From Teredinibacter franksiae (GTDB taxonomy: Bacteria; Pseudomonadota; Gammaproteobacteria; Pseudomonadales; Cellvibrionaceae), in contig NZ_JACJUV010000002.1 of the NCBI RefSeq assembly GCF_014218805.1, forward strand, positions 1-64,000: DNA of 64,000 bases. The letters run 5' to 3'. The position numbers were made by a program, and so were the translations under genes. The notes under the pieces were generated by a model. It was not told the DNA's origin. It did not search any database and saw nothing but the letters and a program-made list of their open reading frames with translations. The first letter of the stretch is position 1. Each line of letters begins with the position of its first letter. Of this stretch, positions 28,988 through 39,635 are shown in pieces.

Positions 28988-30069
28988 TGCTGGTTTGGCT
29001 GGCGGACTATCTGCAGGGTTTTATAAGTGGCTTTGGTGTTTTTAGATATCTCACCCTTCGGGGAATACTGGGGATTATGACTGCTCTGGGGATATCCATG
29101 ATTATGGGGCCTTGGGTGATCAAAAAATTGAATCATCTACAAATAGGGCAAGCCATTCGTGATGATGGCCCCGAGAGCCACCTTAGCAAGTCGGGCACGC
29201 CAACAATGGGTGGCACCCTGATATTGTTTGCAATTGTGACGTCTACTTTGCTGTGGTCCGATTTAAGTAATCGCTATGTACTGATTGTGGTGTTTGTGAC
29301 TATTGCCTACGGACTAATTGGTTGGGTAGATGACTATCGAAAGGTGGTTGAAAAAAACTCAAAAGGGCTGCCGGCAAGATGGAAATATTTTTGGCAATCG
29401 ATTGTTGGGTTGGTTGTTGCCGTTGCTCTATTTGTCACGGCGCAGTCACCGGCCGAAACTACGTTGTATATTCCGTTTTTCAAAAACTTTGCTTGGGAAA
29501 TGGGAGCGGCATTCATTGTTCTTACCTATTTTATGATTGTTGGATTTAGTAATGCGGTAAATCTAACCGATGGGTTGGACGGTTTGGCGATTATGCCAAC
29601 CGTTATGGTCGGCTCGGCGTTGGGAATTATTGCTTACCTAAGTGGGCATGCTAACTTTTCCGAGTATTTACATATCCCCTACCTACCAGGGGCTGGGGAA
29701 CTGGTAATTTATTGCGGTGCTTTGGCGGGAGCCGGTTTGGGCTTTCTTTGGTTCAATACATACCCTGCACAAGTCTTTATGGGCGATGTAGGGGCGCTCG
29801 CGCTAGGTGCCGCTTTGGGGGTAATAGCCGTTATTGTTCGTCACGAAGTGGTGTTCTTTATAATGTCGGGCATTTTTGTGATGGAAACGGTATCCGTTAT
29901 TTTACAGGTGGCGTCCTTTAAGTTGACGGGAAGAAGAATTTTTCGAATGGCACCCTTACATCATCATTTTGAATTAAAGGGCTGGCCGGAACCTAGGGTG
30001 ATTGTTCGATTTTGGATCATTACCGTTATGTTGGTGCTTATTGGGCTGGCAACATTGAAAATTCGTTAG
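28987..30069 (+). CDS. mraY: Phospho-N-acetylmuramoyl-pentapeptide transferase MraY
   Basis: MraY transfers phospho-MurNAc-pentapeptide to undecaprenyl phosphate, forming lipid I at the inner membrane. The 360-residue protein has about ten membrane helices. Family motifs are [22 protein letters not shown] (first Asp pair), [28 protein letters not shown] and the cytoplasmic loop [14 protein letters not shown]. All expected catalytic Asp and His residues are present. It is tightly packed between murF and murD. Confidence 0.98.
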   Translation: MLVWLADYLQGFISGFGVFRYLTLRGILGIMTALGISMIMGPWVIKKLNHLQIGQAIRDDGPESHLSKSGTPTMGGTLILFAIVTSTLLWSDLSNRYVLIVVFVTIAYGLIGWVDDYRKVVEKNSKGLPARWKYFWQSIVGLVVAVALFVTAQSPAETTLYIPFFKNFAWEMGAAFIVLTYFMIVGFSNAVNLTDGLDGLAIMPTVMVGSALGIIAYLSGHANFSEYLHIPYLPGAGELVIYCGALAGAGLGFLWFNTYPAQVFMGDVGALALGAALGVIAVIVRHEVVFFIMSGIFVMETVSVILQVASFKLTGRRIFRMAPLHHHFELKGWPEPRVIVRFWIITVMLVLIGLATLKIR

Positions 30070-30082
30070 GAATATTTTGTAC

Positions 30083-31444
30083 GTGAATGAATTAATTGCG
30101 ACAGATAAACAGGTAGTTATTTTCGGTCTAGGTGTTACCGGGTTGTCTGTTGTGCGCTATTTGCTTGCGGAGAAAAAGTCATTTGTAGTTATAGACACTC
30201 GAGAAAATCCACCGGGTAAAGCTGAGCTGCGTTCGATAGCGCCAGAAGTAAAAGGGTATTTCGGCGAGGTCTCAGCTGAAGTTAGAAAGATCATTGTAGC
30301 GGCAAGCGAAGTGGTATTAAGTCCAGGTGTGCCCAGGGAACACCAAGAAATTCAAATAGCGCTTGAAGCGGGTGTGAGCGTTGTCGGCGATATTGAATTA
30401 TTTTTGCGTGCAGTTAAAGCGCCGGTAATCGGTATAACGGGTTCGAATGGGAAAACCACGGTTACAACGATGATGGGTTTAGCAGCAGAGAAAGATGGGA
30501 AGAACGCGCGGGTAGCGGGGAATATTGGAACACCCGCGTTAGATGTGCTTGGTGAAAGCGTTGAGCTTTACATTTTAGAGTTGTCGAGTTTTCAGTTGGA
30601 AAGCATTGCAAGGCCGAATTTTACTGTGGCCTGTTTACTAAATGTTAGTGAAGATCATATGGATAGGTACGATTCGCTACAACGTTATTGCATGGCAAAG
30701 CAGCGAATTTTTCAGAGTGCCAACAACGTTGTATATAACCTAGAAGACAAGCTTACGCAGCCACCGGTTATTGAAAACGTAACGCGTTTTGGTTTTGGTT
30801 TGCGTGAGTTTCACGAGCAGGGTGAGCGTAAATACTGGTATAGCGAGAAGGGTGGCATGCTTTATGCCGAGTCTAATGCGGTTTTGTCGACTTCTCAAGT
30901 ACAGCTGGTGGGCCAGCATAATGTTGCAAATATACTTGCGGTCTTCGCCATGTCTGATGCTATAGGCGTGAGCCGTGAAGCTGTGATTGAGATGCTAAAA
31001 ACGTTTCCGGGATTACCGCATCGATGTCAAAAAGTAGCAGAAAAATACGGACTGGTTTTTGTGAATGATTCAAAAGCCACAAATGTAGGCGCAACTGAGT
31101 CTGCAATCGCTGGCTTGGCAAGAGACTATTCATCGATAACGCTAATAGCGGGTGGAGAAGGCAAAGGGGCGGATTTTTCCGCGTTAGCAAAGGTCATCGA
31201 TGAGCGCGTAGATTTGCTCATCCTAATCGGTCGAGATGGAGCTCTAATAGCTGAGGGTGTTACCGATAAATCGCGTGTGCTATTCGCAAGCTCTTTAGAT
31301 GAGGCGGTTGAGCTGGCGGTTAAAACAAGCCGAAAGGGCAGCTTGGTTTTACTTTCTCCGGCCTGCGCGAGCTTTGATATGTTTAAAAGCTTTGAAGACA
31401 GGGGTGAACAGTTTATTACCGCCGTAGAGAGGATGGTAGCGTGA
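30083..31444 (+). CDS. murD: UDP-MurNAc-L-alanine:D-glutamate ligase MurD
   Basis: MurD adds D-glutamate to UDP-MurNAc-L-Ala. The N-terminal Rossmann domain opens with QVVIFGLGVTGLSVVRYLL. The ATP loop is [16 protein letters not shown] near residue 117, followed by LELSSFQLE, NVSEDHMDRY and the C-terminal FVNDSKATNVGAT and LSPACASFDMFKSFEDRG. I favour GTG 30083 (TAGGA ten bases upstream); a TTG at 30077 in frame would add two residues. It overlaps ftsW by 4 bp. Confidence 0.96.
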   Translation: MNELIATDKQVVIFGLGVTGLSVVRYLLAEKKSFVVIDTRENPPGKAELRSIAPEVKGYFGEVSAEVRKIIVAASEVVLSPGVPREHQEIQIALEAGVSVVGDIELFLRAVKAPVIGITGSNGKTTVTTMMGLAAEKDGKNARVAGNIGTPALDVLGESVELYILELSSFQLESIARPNFTVACLLNVSEDHMDRYDSLQRYCMAKQRIFQSANNVVYNLEDKLTQPPVIENVTRFGFGLREFHEQGERKYWYSEKGGMLYAESNAVLSTSQVQLVGQHNVANILAVFAMSDAIGVSREAVIEMLKTFPGLPHRCQKVAEKYGLVFVNDSKATNVGATESAIAGLARDYSSITLIAGGEGKGADFSALAKVIDERVDLLILIGRDGALIAEGVTDKSRVLFASSLDEAVELAVKTSRKGSLVLLSPACASFDMFKSFEDRGEQFITAVERMVA

Positions 31445-32586
31445 CGGCAGGCTCCCTAACGATAAAAGATTATATGCCGCCCATGGCTGTCGATAGAGGG
31501 TTGTTGGCGGCTGTCGCGGCGCTGGTGAGCATTGGTTTGATAATGGTGACATCGAGTTCTCTCGATTTTGCCGATGCTGTTTACGGTGACGCTTGGTATT
31601 TTGCCAAAAAACAATTTATTTATCTTTCCCTTGGCGTGGTCGGCGGTTTAGTGGTCGCGTCTGTGCCAACGCCAATATGGGAGCGTTATTCGGGCTTATT
31701 ACTGTTGTTGGCTATTGTTTTTTTGGTGGCCGTTCTAATTCCCGGCATTGGTAAAATGGTTAATGGTAGTCGTCGTTGGCTTTATGTCGGCCCGGTATCT
31801 GTTCAGGCCTCTGAATTGGCAAAATTTTGTTTGATCGTTTACTTTGCCAGTTATTTGTCGCGAAAAAATCATGAGATTCGTTTTCAGTGGGGCGGCTTCT
31901 TCAAAATGATAGCGGTTATCGCTTTGGTTGTTTTTTTGCTGTTGTTAGAGCCCGATTTCGGTAGCGCCGTGGTTATTTGCTTTACGTTGGGTGCCATGAT
32001 GTTTGTGGCAGGTGTTCCGCTATTACGATTTCTATTGCTTGCTTTATCTGGGGTTGCAATGTTGTCGGCGATGGCCGTTTTGTCTCCTTATCGGTGGAAG
32101 CGCTTAGTTGCATTTATGGATCCGTGGTCGCAGCAGTTCGACGGGGGGTATCAGCTGGTGCAGTCCCTGATTGCATTTGGCCGAGGTGAATGGTTGGGGA
32201 TGGGGCTGGGTAACAGTATTCAAAAATTATTTTTCTTGCCAGAAGCCCATACGGACTTCGTATTTGCTATCTATGCGGAAGAGTTTGGGTTGGTTGGTGC
32301 ATTCCTACTGATTTTGCTTTTTGGTTTTTTTGTTTGGAAGTTAATAATACTGAGTCGGTTAGCCTTTTCCAGGAAAAAATTGTTTAGCTGTTACTTGGTG
32401 TTTGGCATAGCAATGATGATAGCGATACAGGCGTTTATCAATATGGGCGTTGCATCAGGGTTATTACCCACAAAGGGGCTGACATTACCGTTTATTAGTT
32501 ATGGAGGTAGTAGCTTACTTATTGCTTGTGCCTTGGTGGCGTTAATATTTCGTGTTTCGTGGGAAGAGCAATATGGCAACCACTAA
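31441..32586 (+). CDS. ftsW: Septal peptidoglycan glycosyltransferase FtsW
   Basis: FtsW is the SEDS-family polymerase that works with FtsI. The 381 residues form about ten membrane helices. The SEDS signatures include SRRWLYVGPVSVQASELAKF, LLLLEPDFGSAVVI (the catalytic Asp lies in the loop region that follows), LGNSIQKLFFLPEAHTDFVF and the C-terminal GLLPTKGLTLPFISYGGSSL. Start GTG 31441 overlaps the murD stop. The 3' end overlaps the probable murG start by 14 bp. Confidence 0.97.
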   Translation: MTAGSLTIKDYMPPMAVDRGLLAAVAALVSIGLIMVTSSSLDFADAVYGDAWYFAKKQFIYLSLGVVGGLVVASVPTPIWERYSGLLLLLAIVFLVAVLIPGIGKMVNGSRRWLYVGPVSVQASELAKFCLIVYFASYLSRKNHEIRFQWGGFFKMIAVIALVVFLLLLEPDFGSAVVICFTLGAMMFVAGVPLLRFLLLALSGVAMLSAMAVLSPYRWKRLVAFMDPWSQQFDGGYQLVQSLIAFGRGEWLGMGLGNSIQKLFFLPEAHTDFVFAIYAEEFGLVGAFLLILLFGFFVWKLIILSRLAFSRKKLFSCYLVFGIAMMIAIQAFINMGVASGLLPTKGLTLPFISYGGSSLLIACALVALIFRVSWEEQYGNH

Positions 32587-33712
32587 ACGTATACTGATTA
32601 TTGCGGGTGGAACTGGCGGGCATGTATTTCCGGGGCTGGCACTCGCGTGCGAGCTGCAATTGCGAGGCCATGAGATTCATTGGCTGGGTACTCCTGCAGG
32701 TATAGAGTCACGGTTAGTACCTGCCGCAGATATTCCCTTGCACCTTATTTCGGTAAAAGGCATTCGAGGAAAGGGCATTAAAGCGATTTTAATGGCACCG
32801 CTCAATATAGTGCGGGCCATATGGCAATCGGTGGTGATTATTCGCCGATTGAAATGTGATTTAGTCGTAGGCTTGGGAGGCTTTGTTTCCGGTCCTGGTG
32901 GTGTTGCAGCAAAGCTTTGCGCTAGACCTTTGGTTATCCATGAGCAAAACGCTGTGGCGGGCACGACTAATAGATTGTTGGCAAGAATTGCAGACTGTGT
33001 TCTTACCGCCTTTCCTTCGGTTTTGGGTAAAGCTATATGCATTGGAAATCCTGTTCGGACAAATTTTTTCAGCCATGGGCAGCCGCAAGTCGAACAGCGT
33101 TCTACGATAAATATTTTAGTGGTAGGTGGCAGTCGCGGTGCGCGATCATTAAATCAGCTACTTCCAGCAGCACTGCAGTATTTGGTAGGTAGTGCTCAGG
33201 TAAAAGAGATTGCGATATATCATCAGACGGGTGACAAACTATTAGCCGAAACTGAGCAGGCCTATAAAGATGCAGGTGTTGAATTGGACTCTTGTGAAAT
33301 GGAGCAGCTATCAGGCGGGAAAGTTTCGATTACACCTTTTATCGATAATATAGCGGAGAGTTATCACTGGGCCGATTTAGTGATTTGTCGTGCCGGTGCG
33401 TTAACGGTAAGTGAGCTGGCTGCATCGGGTGTGGCATCGCTATTGGTTCCGTTTCCGTTTGCTATAGATGATCATCAAACAGCGAATGGACATTTTCTTG
33501 TAAAGGCAGAGGCTGCTTTGATGTGGCAGCAAAAAGATTTGACGGCAAAGGCGTTAGCGAAAACTTTGGGCGGCTTTATTGACAATCCCGTGGTGTTAAC
33601 GAATATGGGCAAAAATGCTGCTACCTGTAGCAAGCCAAATGCGGCAGTGGATTTTGCTGATGCTTGTGAGAATATTTTTAAAAAAACTGAAGTGAACAGG
33701 GTTTTACTATGA
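32573..33712 (+). CDS. murG: UDP-GlcNAc:lipid I N-acetylglucosaminyltransferase MurG
   Basis: MurG adds GlcNAc to lipid I to make lipid II on the inner face of the membrane. I use ATG 32573 ([20 protein letters not shown]), with GGGAAGAG about 7 bases upstream; the open frame extends upstream to 32552 inside ftsW. G-loop 1 is [64 protein letters not shown] (G-loop 3) and [17 protein letters not shown] are all present. The length of 379 is within the normal range. Its 3' end overlaps murC by 4 bp. Confidence 0.96.
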   Translation: MATTKRILIIAGGTGGHVFPGLALACELQLRGHEIHWLGTPAGIESRLVPAADIPLHLISVKGIRGKGIKAILMAPLNIVRAIWQSVVIIRRLKCDLVVGLGGFVSGPGGVAAKLCARPLVIHEQNAVAGTTNRLLARIADCVLTAFPSVLGKAICIGNPVRTNFFSHGQPQVEQRSTINILVVGGSRGARSLNQLLPAALQYLVGSAQVKEIAIYHQTGDKLLAETEQAYKDAGVELDSCEMEQLSGGKVSITPFIDNIAESYHWADLVICRAGALTVSELAASGVASLLVPFPFAIDDHQTANGHFLVKAEAALMWQQKDLTAKALAKTLGGFIDNPVVLTNMGKNAATCSKPNAAVDFADACENIFKKTEVNRVLL

Positions 33713-35133
33713 AAGCTGATCGCCTGCATCACGTACCGGAAATGCGCAGAATTCGACGAATTCACTTCGTTGGAATTGGCGGTGCTGGTATGAGTGGTAT
33801 TGCGGAGGTACTACTTAATCAAGGGTACGAAATATCAGGCTCTGATTTAAAGGAGTCTGATATTACCCGCAGACTTTCGTTAATGGGCGTTGAAATATTT
33901 ATTGGTCATCATGCTTCGAATATTGAAGGCGTTGATGTGGTTGTTAATTCAAGCGCTATTGCCGATGTGAACCCGGAGCTTATGGAGGCCAGAAGGAGTC
34001 GAATACCGGTAGTTCGTCGTGCCGAAATGCTGGGCGAGTTAATGCGCTATCGCCACGGTATTGCCGTTGCTGGTACGCACGGTAAGACGACCACAACCAG
34101 TTTGATAGCGAGTATTTTTGCCGAGGGTGATAAAGACCCCACTTTTGTTATTGGTGGTTTGCTGAACAGTGCTGGATGCAACGCAGGTCTTGGTGAGAGC
34201 CGATATCTTGTGGCTGAGGCTGATGAGAGCGATGCGTCGTTTTTGCATCTACAACCGATGGTTGCAGTGGTTACCAATATTGATGCTGATCACATGGAGA
34301 CCTACGGCGGTGATTTCGCAAACGTTAAAAAAACGTTTTTGGAGTTTCTTCATAACCTACCTTTCTACGGTGTTGCCGTAGTGTGTGCAGACGATCCCGT
34401 TGTTACCGAAGTTATCCCAAAAATTTCCCGTGCAGTAATTACCTACGGTTTTTCTGAGGCAAGCGATGTTCAGGTATATGATCTTCAGCAAAATGCGGGG
34501 AAGCAGCGTTTTAAAATTAAACGCTCGGGTATGAGTGCGCCGCTGGAAATATCTCTGAATATGCCTGGAGAGCACAATGTGCTGAATGCCACAGCAGCCG
34601 TTGCCGTTGCAACGGATGAAGGGATTAGTGATGAAGCTATCCAGCAGGGTTTGGCGAAATTTATGGGGGTAAGCCGACGGTTTCAGATATACGGTGATTT
34701 TGACGTTGGTGATAAAGCTTCGGTGATGCTAGTCGACGACTACGGTCATCATCCTCGGGAAGTTGGCGCAACAATCAAGGCCATTCGAGATGGTTGGCCT
34801 GAGAGACGGGTACTGATGATTTATCAACCTCACCGTTATACCCGTACCCGGGATTTATACGAAGATTTTGTTGACGTGCTTTCAGGTGTAGACCAGCTGA
34901 TATTGTTGGAAGTGTATTCGGCTGGAGAAGAACCTATTCAGGGAGCTGATTCGCGCCACTTAAGCCGTAGTATTCGCAATCGTGGGCAGGTAGATCCAAT
35001 TTTTGTCGAAGGTATTGAAGGTGTGCCTGCTGTAGTAAAAGATATTGTACAGCCTGGTGATATTGTGATTACACAGGGGGCTGGCAATGTAGGCACCTTA
35101 GCCACAGAGCTGGCGAAGAGAAAATTTTGTTGA
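33709..35133 (+). CDS. murC: UDP-N-acetylmuramate:L-alanine ligase MurC
   Basis: MurC adds the first L-alanine to UDP-MurNAc. The 474 residues open with [20 protein letters not shown]. The ATP loop is [14 protein letters not shown] near 125, followed by [22 protein letters not shown] and [15 protein letters not shown]. The N-terminal extension before the Rossmann strand (about 10 residues) is typical. It overlaps murG by 4 bp and ends 4 bp before ddlB. Confidence 0.97.
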   Translation: MKADRLHHVPEMRRIRRIHFVGIGGAGMSGIAEVLLNQGYEISGSDLKESDITRRLSLMGVEIFIGHHASNIEGVDVVVNSSAIADVNPELMEARRSRIPVVRRAEMLGELMRYRHGIAVAGTHGKTTTTSLIASIFAEGDKDPTFVIGGLLNSAGCNAGLGESRYLVAEADESDASFLHLQPMVAVVTNIDADHMETYGGDFANVKKTFLEFLHNLPFYGVAVVCADDPVVTEVIPKISRAVITYGFSEASDVQVYDLQQNAGKQRFKIKRSGMSAPLEISLNMPGEHNVLNATAAVAVATDEGISDEAIQQGLAKFMGVSRRFQIYGDFDVGDKASVMLVDDYGHHPREVGATIKAIRDGWPERRVLMIYQPHRYTRTRDLYEDFVDVLSGVDQLILLEVYSAGEEPIQGADSRHLSRSIRNRGQVDPIFVEGIEGVPAVVKDIVQPGDIVITQGAGNVGTLATELAKRKFC

Positions 35134-35137
35134 GCAT

Positions 35138-36106
35138 ATGGCAGAGTTAATGATGGAACAATATCAGGTTTCTTTCCGCAGCTTTTTAGCAGCAGGCAAT
35201 AGCTTTGGGAAAGTGGCTGTGCTTTATGGTGGCACATCGGCAGAGAGAGAAGTTTCTTTACGCAGCGGTCGTGCGGTTGCTGCAGGATTAAGAGAGCAGG
35301 GTGTAGATGTTGTTGAATGTGATGTTAATGAAAATGTGGTTGCACAAATAGCATCGTTGTCTTTCGATCGAGCATTTATTGCGCTACACGGTACTGGCGG
35401 TGAAGACGGGAGAATTCAGGGGTTATTAGACCTGTTGGGCAAACCCTATACCGGTAGCCGGCACGCAGCCTCTGCGGTTGGCATGGACAAATTAACCACT
35501 AAGCAAATATGGTTGAGTGACGGTCTATTAACGCCTCAATATAAAGTTGTAAGTCAAAGTTCAAATTTTGATGAAGTAATGTTGGAGTTGGGTGGGGAGG
35601 CGTTTGTTAAGCCTGTTCATGAGGGTTCGAGTATTGGCATGCGTTGCGTAGCCACGGGGTCAGAGCTTGAAGGCGCTATTACTGAAGCACTTCAGTACGA
35701 CAGTGTGGTACTTGCTGAGCGACGAATCAATGGGCCGGAATTTTCTGTCGGTGTGTTGAATGGCTTTGCCCTGCCTCCGGTAGGTTTACAAGCGAGTAAT
35801 GCATTTTATGATTATGACGCCAAATACCATTCGAATGATACGGTCTATCAGTGCCCTTGTGATTTAAGCGAAGAAAAAATTCAGCAGCTGCGTTCTCTTG
35901 CATTAAGTGCATTTCAAAGTGTCGGGTGTGTTGGTTGGGGGCGCGTAGATGTAATGCAAGATGAGTGTGGAGACTTCTATTTGTTGGAAGTGAATACAGT
36001 TCCGGGAATGACAGACCATAGTTTGGTTCCAATGGCGGCGAAAGCAATAGGCATGTCGTTTAGCGAACTTGTTTGTGAGATTTTATACACCAGTGTGGAT
36101 GCGTAG
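35138..36106 (+). CDS. ddlB: D-alanine:D-alanine ligase
   Basis: Ddl joins two D-alanines for use by MurF. The 322 residues are an ATP-grasp enzyme. N-terminal VAVLYGGTSAEREVSLRSG, HGTGGEDGRIQGLLDLLGKP, FVKPVHEGSSIGM, the substrate loop YDYDAKYHSNDT, and RVDVMQDECGDFYLLEVNTVPGMTDHSLVP are all present. Start ATG 35138 is used; ATGs at 35150 and 35153 are alternatives, and none has a strong ribosome site, so coupling to murC translation is likely. It ends 2 bp before ftsQ. Confidence 0.96.
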   Translation: MAELMMEQYQVSFRSFLAAGNSFGKVAVLYGGTSAEREVSLRSGRAVAAGLREQGVDVVECDVNENVVAQIASLSFDRAFIALHGTGGEDGRIQGLLDLLGKPYTGSRHAASAVGMDKLTTKQIWLSDGLLTPQYKVVSQSSNFDEVMLELGGEAFVKPVHEGSSIGMRCVATGSELEGAITEALQYDSVVLAERRINGPEFSVGVLNGFALPPVGLQASNAFYDYDAKYHSNDTVYQCPCDLSEEKIQQLRSLALSAFQSVGCVGWGRVDVMQDECGDFYLLEVNTVPGMTDHSLVPMAAKAIGMSFSELVCEILYTSVDA

Positions 36107-36108
36107 TA

Positions 36109-36984
36109 ATGGCTGAACGGGCTAAAAACAATAAAAACAGCAAGGTTTACACGCCTCGAGGTTCTCGTTCTAACGTAAGCTCTGGGCGGCCGAATAGTCG
36201 CGGTGCGGTGCGTAAAGGTAGAGTACAGGGTGGCCCTATTGTCAGTATTCCTTGGGCGTTGTTATTAAAAGGTGTGTGTTTCTCTACGTTGTTGGCGTTC
36301 GGTATTTGGAAAATAGATTGGCTGGCAATAAGTAATAAGGTGCAGCAGCAAGTTAATAAACCTGTTGCCAACGTGTCGGTGAAAGGTGAGTTTACGCATC
36401 TGTCGCAGTCAGACCTTCAGGCTCTGGTAACGGCGCATATACAGGGCAACTTTATGCAGGTAGATATTGAAGATCTTCGCGCTAATTTGCATACCAACCC
36501 ATGGGTACAAGCGGTACGTGTACAGCGCGTATGGCCAGACGGGTTATCGATTGACGTGCGAGAGCAAAAGCCCATTGCACGTTGGAATAGTACGGCTTTT
36601 ATCAGCAATGAAGGAGAAGTTATAACCATCGGAGATAATAGTCATTTGGCGTATTTGCCACTTCTTGCTGGGCCAGTAAAGCAAAGTTCGCTTATTACGC
36701 GAACTTACCTAGATATGACGGAAATGTTGGCTAGTCGTAATATTGGTTTAACGGGTATTGATGTTGATGCCACACATGCATGGCGAATTAAGCTTAGTAA
36801 CGGAATTGAAATTGTATTCGGACAATACGATGTGTTAAACAAATTGCGCAATTTTTTATTGGTGTTCGACCAAAAGCTTAGAGGTGTAAGTGAAAAAATT
36901 GTGCGCGTGGATATGCGCTACGACAGCGGAATGGCTGTGGCATGGAACAAAGATACTGAAAGCGATTTGCAGGCGAGTCGCTAA
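36109..36984 (+). CDS. ftsQ: Cell division protein FtsQ
   Basis: FtsQ is a bitopic divisome scaffold that recruits FtsL/FtsB. The 291 residues have a long basic cytoplasmic tail (about 1-45, rich in Arg/Ser/Gly), one membrane helix (IPWALLLKGVCFSTLLAFGI), then a POTRA domain beginning VANVSVKGEFTHLSQSDLQA with NPWVQAVRVQRVWPDGLSID, and a beta domain to the end. The length and arrangement are normal. ftsA follows after 38 bp. Confidence 0.95.
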   Translation: MAERAKNNKNSKVYTPRGSRSNVSSGRPNSRGAVRKGRVQGGPIVSIPWALLLKGVCFSTLLAFGIWKIDWLAISNKVQQQVNKPVANVSVKGEFTHLSQSDLQALVTAHIQGNFMQVDIEDLRANLHTNPWVQAVRVQRVWPDGLSIDVREQKPIARWNSTAFISNEGEVITIGDNSHLAYLPLLAGPVKQSSLITRTYLDMTEMLASRNIGLTGIDVDATHAWRIKLSNGIEIVFGQYDVLNKLRNFLLVFDQKLRGVSEKIVRVDMRYDSGMAVAWNKDTESDLQASR

Positions 36985-37022
36985 TTGATATGAATGAATA
37001 TAATCACAGAACAGGTGACTAA

Positions 37023-38249
37023 ATGGCATATTCAAGCGGGGGGCGCATGATTGTCGGTCTGGATATTGGAACATCCAAGGTTGTTGCAATAGTCGGAGAG
37101 ATCTCACCTGAGGGTGAATTGTCGATTGTGGGTATTGGTTCCCATAAATCCGTTGGCATGAAAAAAGGTGTAGTTGTTAATATTGAGTCCACGGTGCAAT
37201 CTATTCAGCGTGCAATCGAAGAAGCTGAATTAATGGCGGGCTGTGAAATTCACTCGGTATATGTTGGCATTGCGGGGAGCCATATTCGCAGTTTAAATTC
37301 TCACGGAATAGTGGCCATAAAAGACCGAGAAGTTTTTTCTCAGGATTTGGATCGTGTTATTGACGCTGCGCAAGCAGTAGCCATTCCGGCAGATCAAAAG
37401 ATTCTGCACATTTTGCCGCAGGAATATTTAATTGATGAGCAGGAAGGTGTTAAAGAGCCGTTGGGAATGTCGGGCGTTCGTTTGGAGGCAAAGGTACATT
37501 TAGTCACCTGCGCTGTAAATGCGGCGCAGAATATTGAAAAATGTATACGTCGCTGTGGTTTGGAAGTGGAAGACATTATTCTTGAACAGCTTGCTTCTAG
37601 TTATTCGGTGCTGACTGAAGACGAAAAAGAGCTAGGCGTGTGTTTGGTTGATATTGGTGGCGGAACAACCGATATAGCCATATTTACCGAGGGTGCAATT
37701 CGCCATACAGGTGTTATTCCAATTGCTGGCGACCAGGTAACCAATGATATTGCTATGGCGTTGCGTACACCTACGCAGTATGCAGAAGAAATTAAAATTA
37801 AATATGCCTGTGCGTTGGCAAAGCTTACCGGTGCGGAAGAAACGATTAAAGTGCCGAGTGTTGGTGACAGGCCTGCGCGGAACTTGTCGCGGCAGGCGTT
37901 AGCCGAGGTTGTAGAGCCTCGCTATGATGAGTTATTTACATTGGTGCAAGCCGAATTGCGCCGTAGTGGCTTTGAAGATCTAGTGGCCGCGGGAATTGTT
38001 TTAACCGGTGGTACCTCAAAAATGGAAGGTGTTGTTGAGCTGGCAGAAGAAATTTTTCATATGCCCGTGCGCCTTGGAGCCCCAATTTATGTCAAGGGGC
38101 TAAAGGACATTGTCGATAACCCAATTTATTCAACGGGTGTCGGCTTGCTGCTTTACGGTATGCAGCAAGGTGACGAAAGTGTTTATGGTTCTGAATCCAA
38201 TGAAGGTTTTTTTAGCCGTATAAAGTCGTGGTTTCAGAAAAATTTGTGA
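37023..38249 (+). CDS. ftsA: Cell division protein FtsA
   Basis: FtsA is an actin-like ATPase that tethers FtsZ to the membrane. The 408 residues open with [18 protein letters not shown] (phosphate 1 motif), and [20 protein letters not shown] is phosphate 2. [20 protein letters not shown] is the adenosine motif. The C-terminus [14 protein letters not shown] is the amphipathic membrane-targeting helix. The start used is ATG 37023; ATG 37050 is a possible alternative but would remove nine residues. It is upstream of ftsZ in the usual order. Confidence 0.97.
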   Translation: MAYSSGGRMIVGLDIGTSKVVAIVGEISPEGELSIVGIGSHKSVGMKKGVVVNIESTVQSIQRAIEEAELMAGCEIHSVYVGIAGSHIRSLNSHGIVAIKDREVFSQDLDRVIDAAQAVAIPADQKILHILPQEYLIDEQEGVKEPLGMSGVRLEAKVHLVTCAVNAAQNIEKCIRRCGLEVEDIILEQLASSYSVLTEDEKELGVCLVDIGGGTTDIAIFTEGAIRHTGVIPIAGDQVTNDIAMALRTPTQYAEEIKIKYACALAKLTGAEETIKVPSVGDRPARNLSRQALAEVVEPRYDELFTLVQAELRRSGFEDLVAAGIVLTGGTSKMEGVVELAEEIFHMPVRLGAPIYVKGLKDIVDNPIYSTGVGLLLYGMQQGDESVYGSESNEGFFSRIKSWFQKNL

Positions 38250-38316
38250 TTTATTGCTGACGTATGTTGGTAAGTTAGTTACGTTAGTTTTCAAGGGGAA
38301 AAAGAGGGGATCTCTT

Positions 38317-39474
38317 ATGTTCGAATTAGTTGATAGCATTCCGCAAAATGCGGTTATTAAAGTTGTTGGTGTAGGCGGTGGCGGTGGTAACGCTGTTAAA
38401 CACATGATCACGAATACGGTAGATGGAGTGGAGTTTATTTGCGCCAATACCGATTCGCAGGCGTTAAAAGACGTAGACGCTCGTACGGTGTTGCAGTTGG
38501 GACATGGTATTACAAAGGGATTAGGTGCTGGTGCAAACCCGGAAATCGGTCGTCAGGCTGCAATGGAAGACCGCGAACGTATTGCGGAAGTTCTTGAGGG
38601 TGCCGACATGGTGTTTATTACAGCGGGTATGGGTGGTGGTACCGGTACTGGCGGCGCACCGGTCGTTGCCGAGATTGCCAAAGAATTGGGTATTCTTACC
38701 GTCGCAATTGTAACTAAGCCTTTTCCGTTTGAAGGGCGAAAGCGAATGGCAATTGCTGATGAAGGTATAAAGCAATTACAGGACCGAGTAGATTCTTTAA
38801 TTACTATTCCAAACGAAAAATTGCTAGCGGTATTGGGTAAGGCAACAACATTGCTGGATGCTTTTAAAGCGGCGAACGATGTACTGCTGGGTGCGGTACA
38901 GGGTATTGCCGATCTTATTATTCGCCCAGGCATGATAAATGTCGATTTTGCCGATGTTCGTACGGTTATGTCGGAAATGGGCATGGCGATGATGGGCAGC
39001 GGCAGTTCTACAGGTGAAAATCGTGCGCGGGAAGCGGCCGAAGCAGCTATACGCAGCCCGTTGCTGGAAGATGTTAATTTACAGGGTGCTAGAGGCATTC
39101 TGGTGAATATCACTGCCGGTATGGATCTTTCTTTGGGTGAGTTCTCGGAGGTGGGTGATACTATCGAAGAGTTTGCGTCTCACGATGCCACGGTTGTTGT
39201 GGGAACGGTCATCGACCCCGATATGTCCAATGAATTGCGTGTAACTGTTGTTGCTACTGGTTTGGGTAATCCAGCGCGTGCTGAAAAGCCTGTTGCTACG
39301 AAGGTTGTAGATAATACGCGCAGTGCCGATGGCCGCCCAAATTACGCCGAGTTGGATCGTCCAACCATTATTCGTCATAGCCAAACGGCCAAGGCTGCGC
39401 AGGCGGTTGAGTCGGAAGAGAAGGATCTGGAATATCTTGATATTCCCGCATTCTTGCGTCGTCAAGCGGACTAA
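38317..39474 (+). CDS. ftsZ: Cell division GTPase FtsZ
   Basis: FtsZ polymerises with GTP into the division ring. Start ATG 38317 follows AGAGGGGA at 38303-38310; the frame is open to 38254 but the extension lacks similarity. The 385 residues include the T1 loop [14 protein letters not shown], the tubulin signature [11 protein letters not shown], the T7 loop region around [13 protein letters not shown], and the C-terminal peptide [15 protein letters not shown] that binds FtsA and ZipA. It is followed by the 525-bp gap described separately, not by a close lpxC. Confidence 0.98.
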   Translation: MFELVDSIPQNAVIKVVGVGGGGGNAVKHMITNTVDGVEFICANTDSQALKDVDARTVLQLGHGITKGLGAGANPEIGRQAAMEDRERIAEVLEGADMVFITAGMGGGTGTGGAPVVAEIAKELGILTVAIVTKPFPFEGRKRMAIADEGIKQLQDRVDSLITIPNEKLLAVLGKATTLLDAFKAANDVLLGAVQGIADLIIRPGMINVDFADVRTVMSEMGMAMMGSGSSTGENRAREAAEAAIRSPLLEDVNLQGARGILVNITAGMDLSLGEFSEVGDTIEEFASHDATVVVGTVIDPDMSNELRVTVVATGLGNPARAEKPVATKVVDNTRSADGRPNYAELDRPTIIRHSQTAKAAQAVESEEKDLEYLDIPAFLRRQAD

Positions 39475-39492
39475 TTCGAATAAGCACATTTT

Positions 39493-39635
39493 GGTTAGCT
39501 GAAACAGTTGCTGTGGAGCGAGGCTTCGAGTACCCCGCTTCCCCCGATGATTTAGGGGGCACAGGACGTGGCTGCCCGCAGAACCTGGCGACAGGGAGCC
39601 GGAACTTTCTGAGTTTCGGCTCGTCTCAGCTAATT
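39493..39635 (+). ncRNA. Candidate structured RNA element between ftsZ and lpxC
   Basis: A compact, GC-rich stretch closed by an exact 8-bp inverted repeat (TTAGCTGA at 39495-39502, TCAGCTAA at 39626-39633, plus two outer G-T pairs). Inside, stems follow one another: ACAG/CTGT (39504-39514), GGAGCG/CGCTTC (39515-39541), CCCC/GGGG (39542-39558), CAC/GTG with loop AGGAC (39560-39570), CCTG-GCGA-CAGG (39584-39595, a GNRA tetraloop), and an 11-bp stem with loop TTCTG (39596-39622). It matches no RNA family I can name. It sits 18 bp after the ftsZ stop and upstream of the lpxC promoter, so it would be in the ftsZ 3' UTR or be a separate small RNA. No T-run follows. It could instead be a small mobile repeat; no target duplication was seen. 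Confidence 0.5.

Noticed and set aside
39493..39635. Retron-like msr/msd RNA (inverted repeats a1/a2 around a structured core)
   Set aside because: There is no reverse transcriptase gene in the window; the neighbours are ftsZ and lpxC, and the internal stems do not form a long msd-type hairpin.
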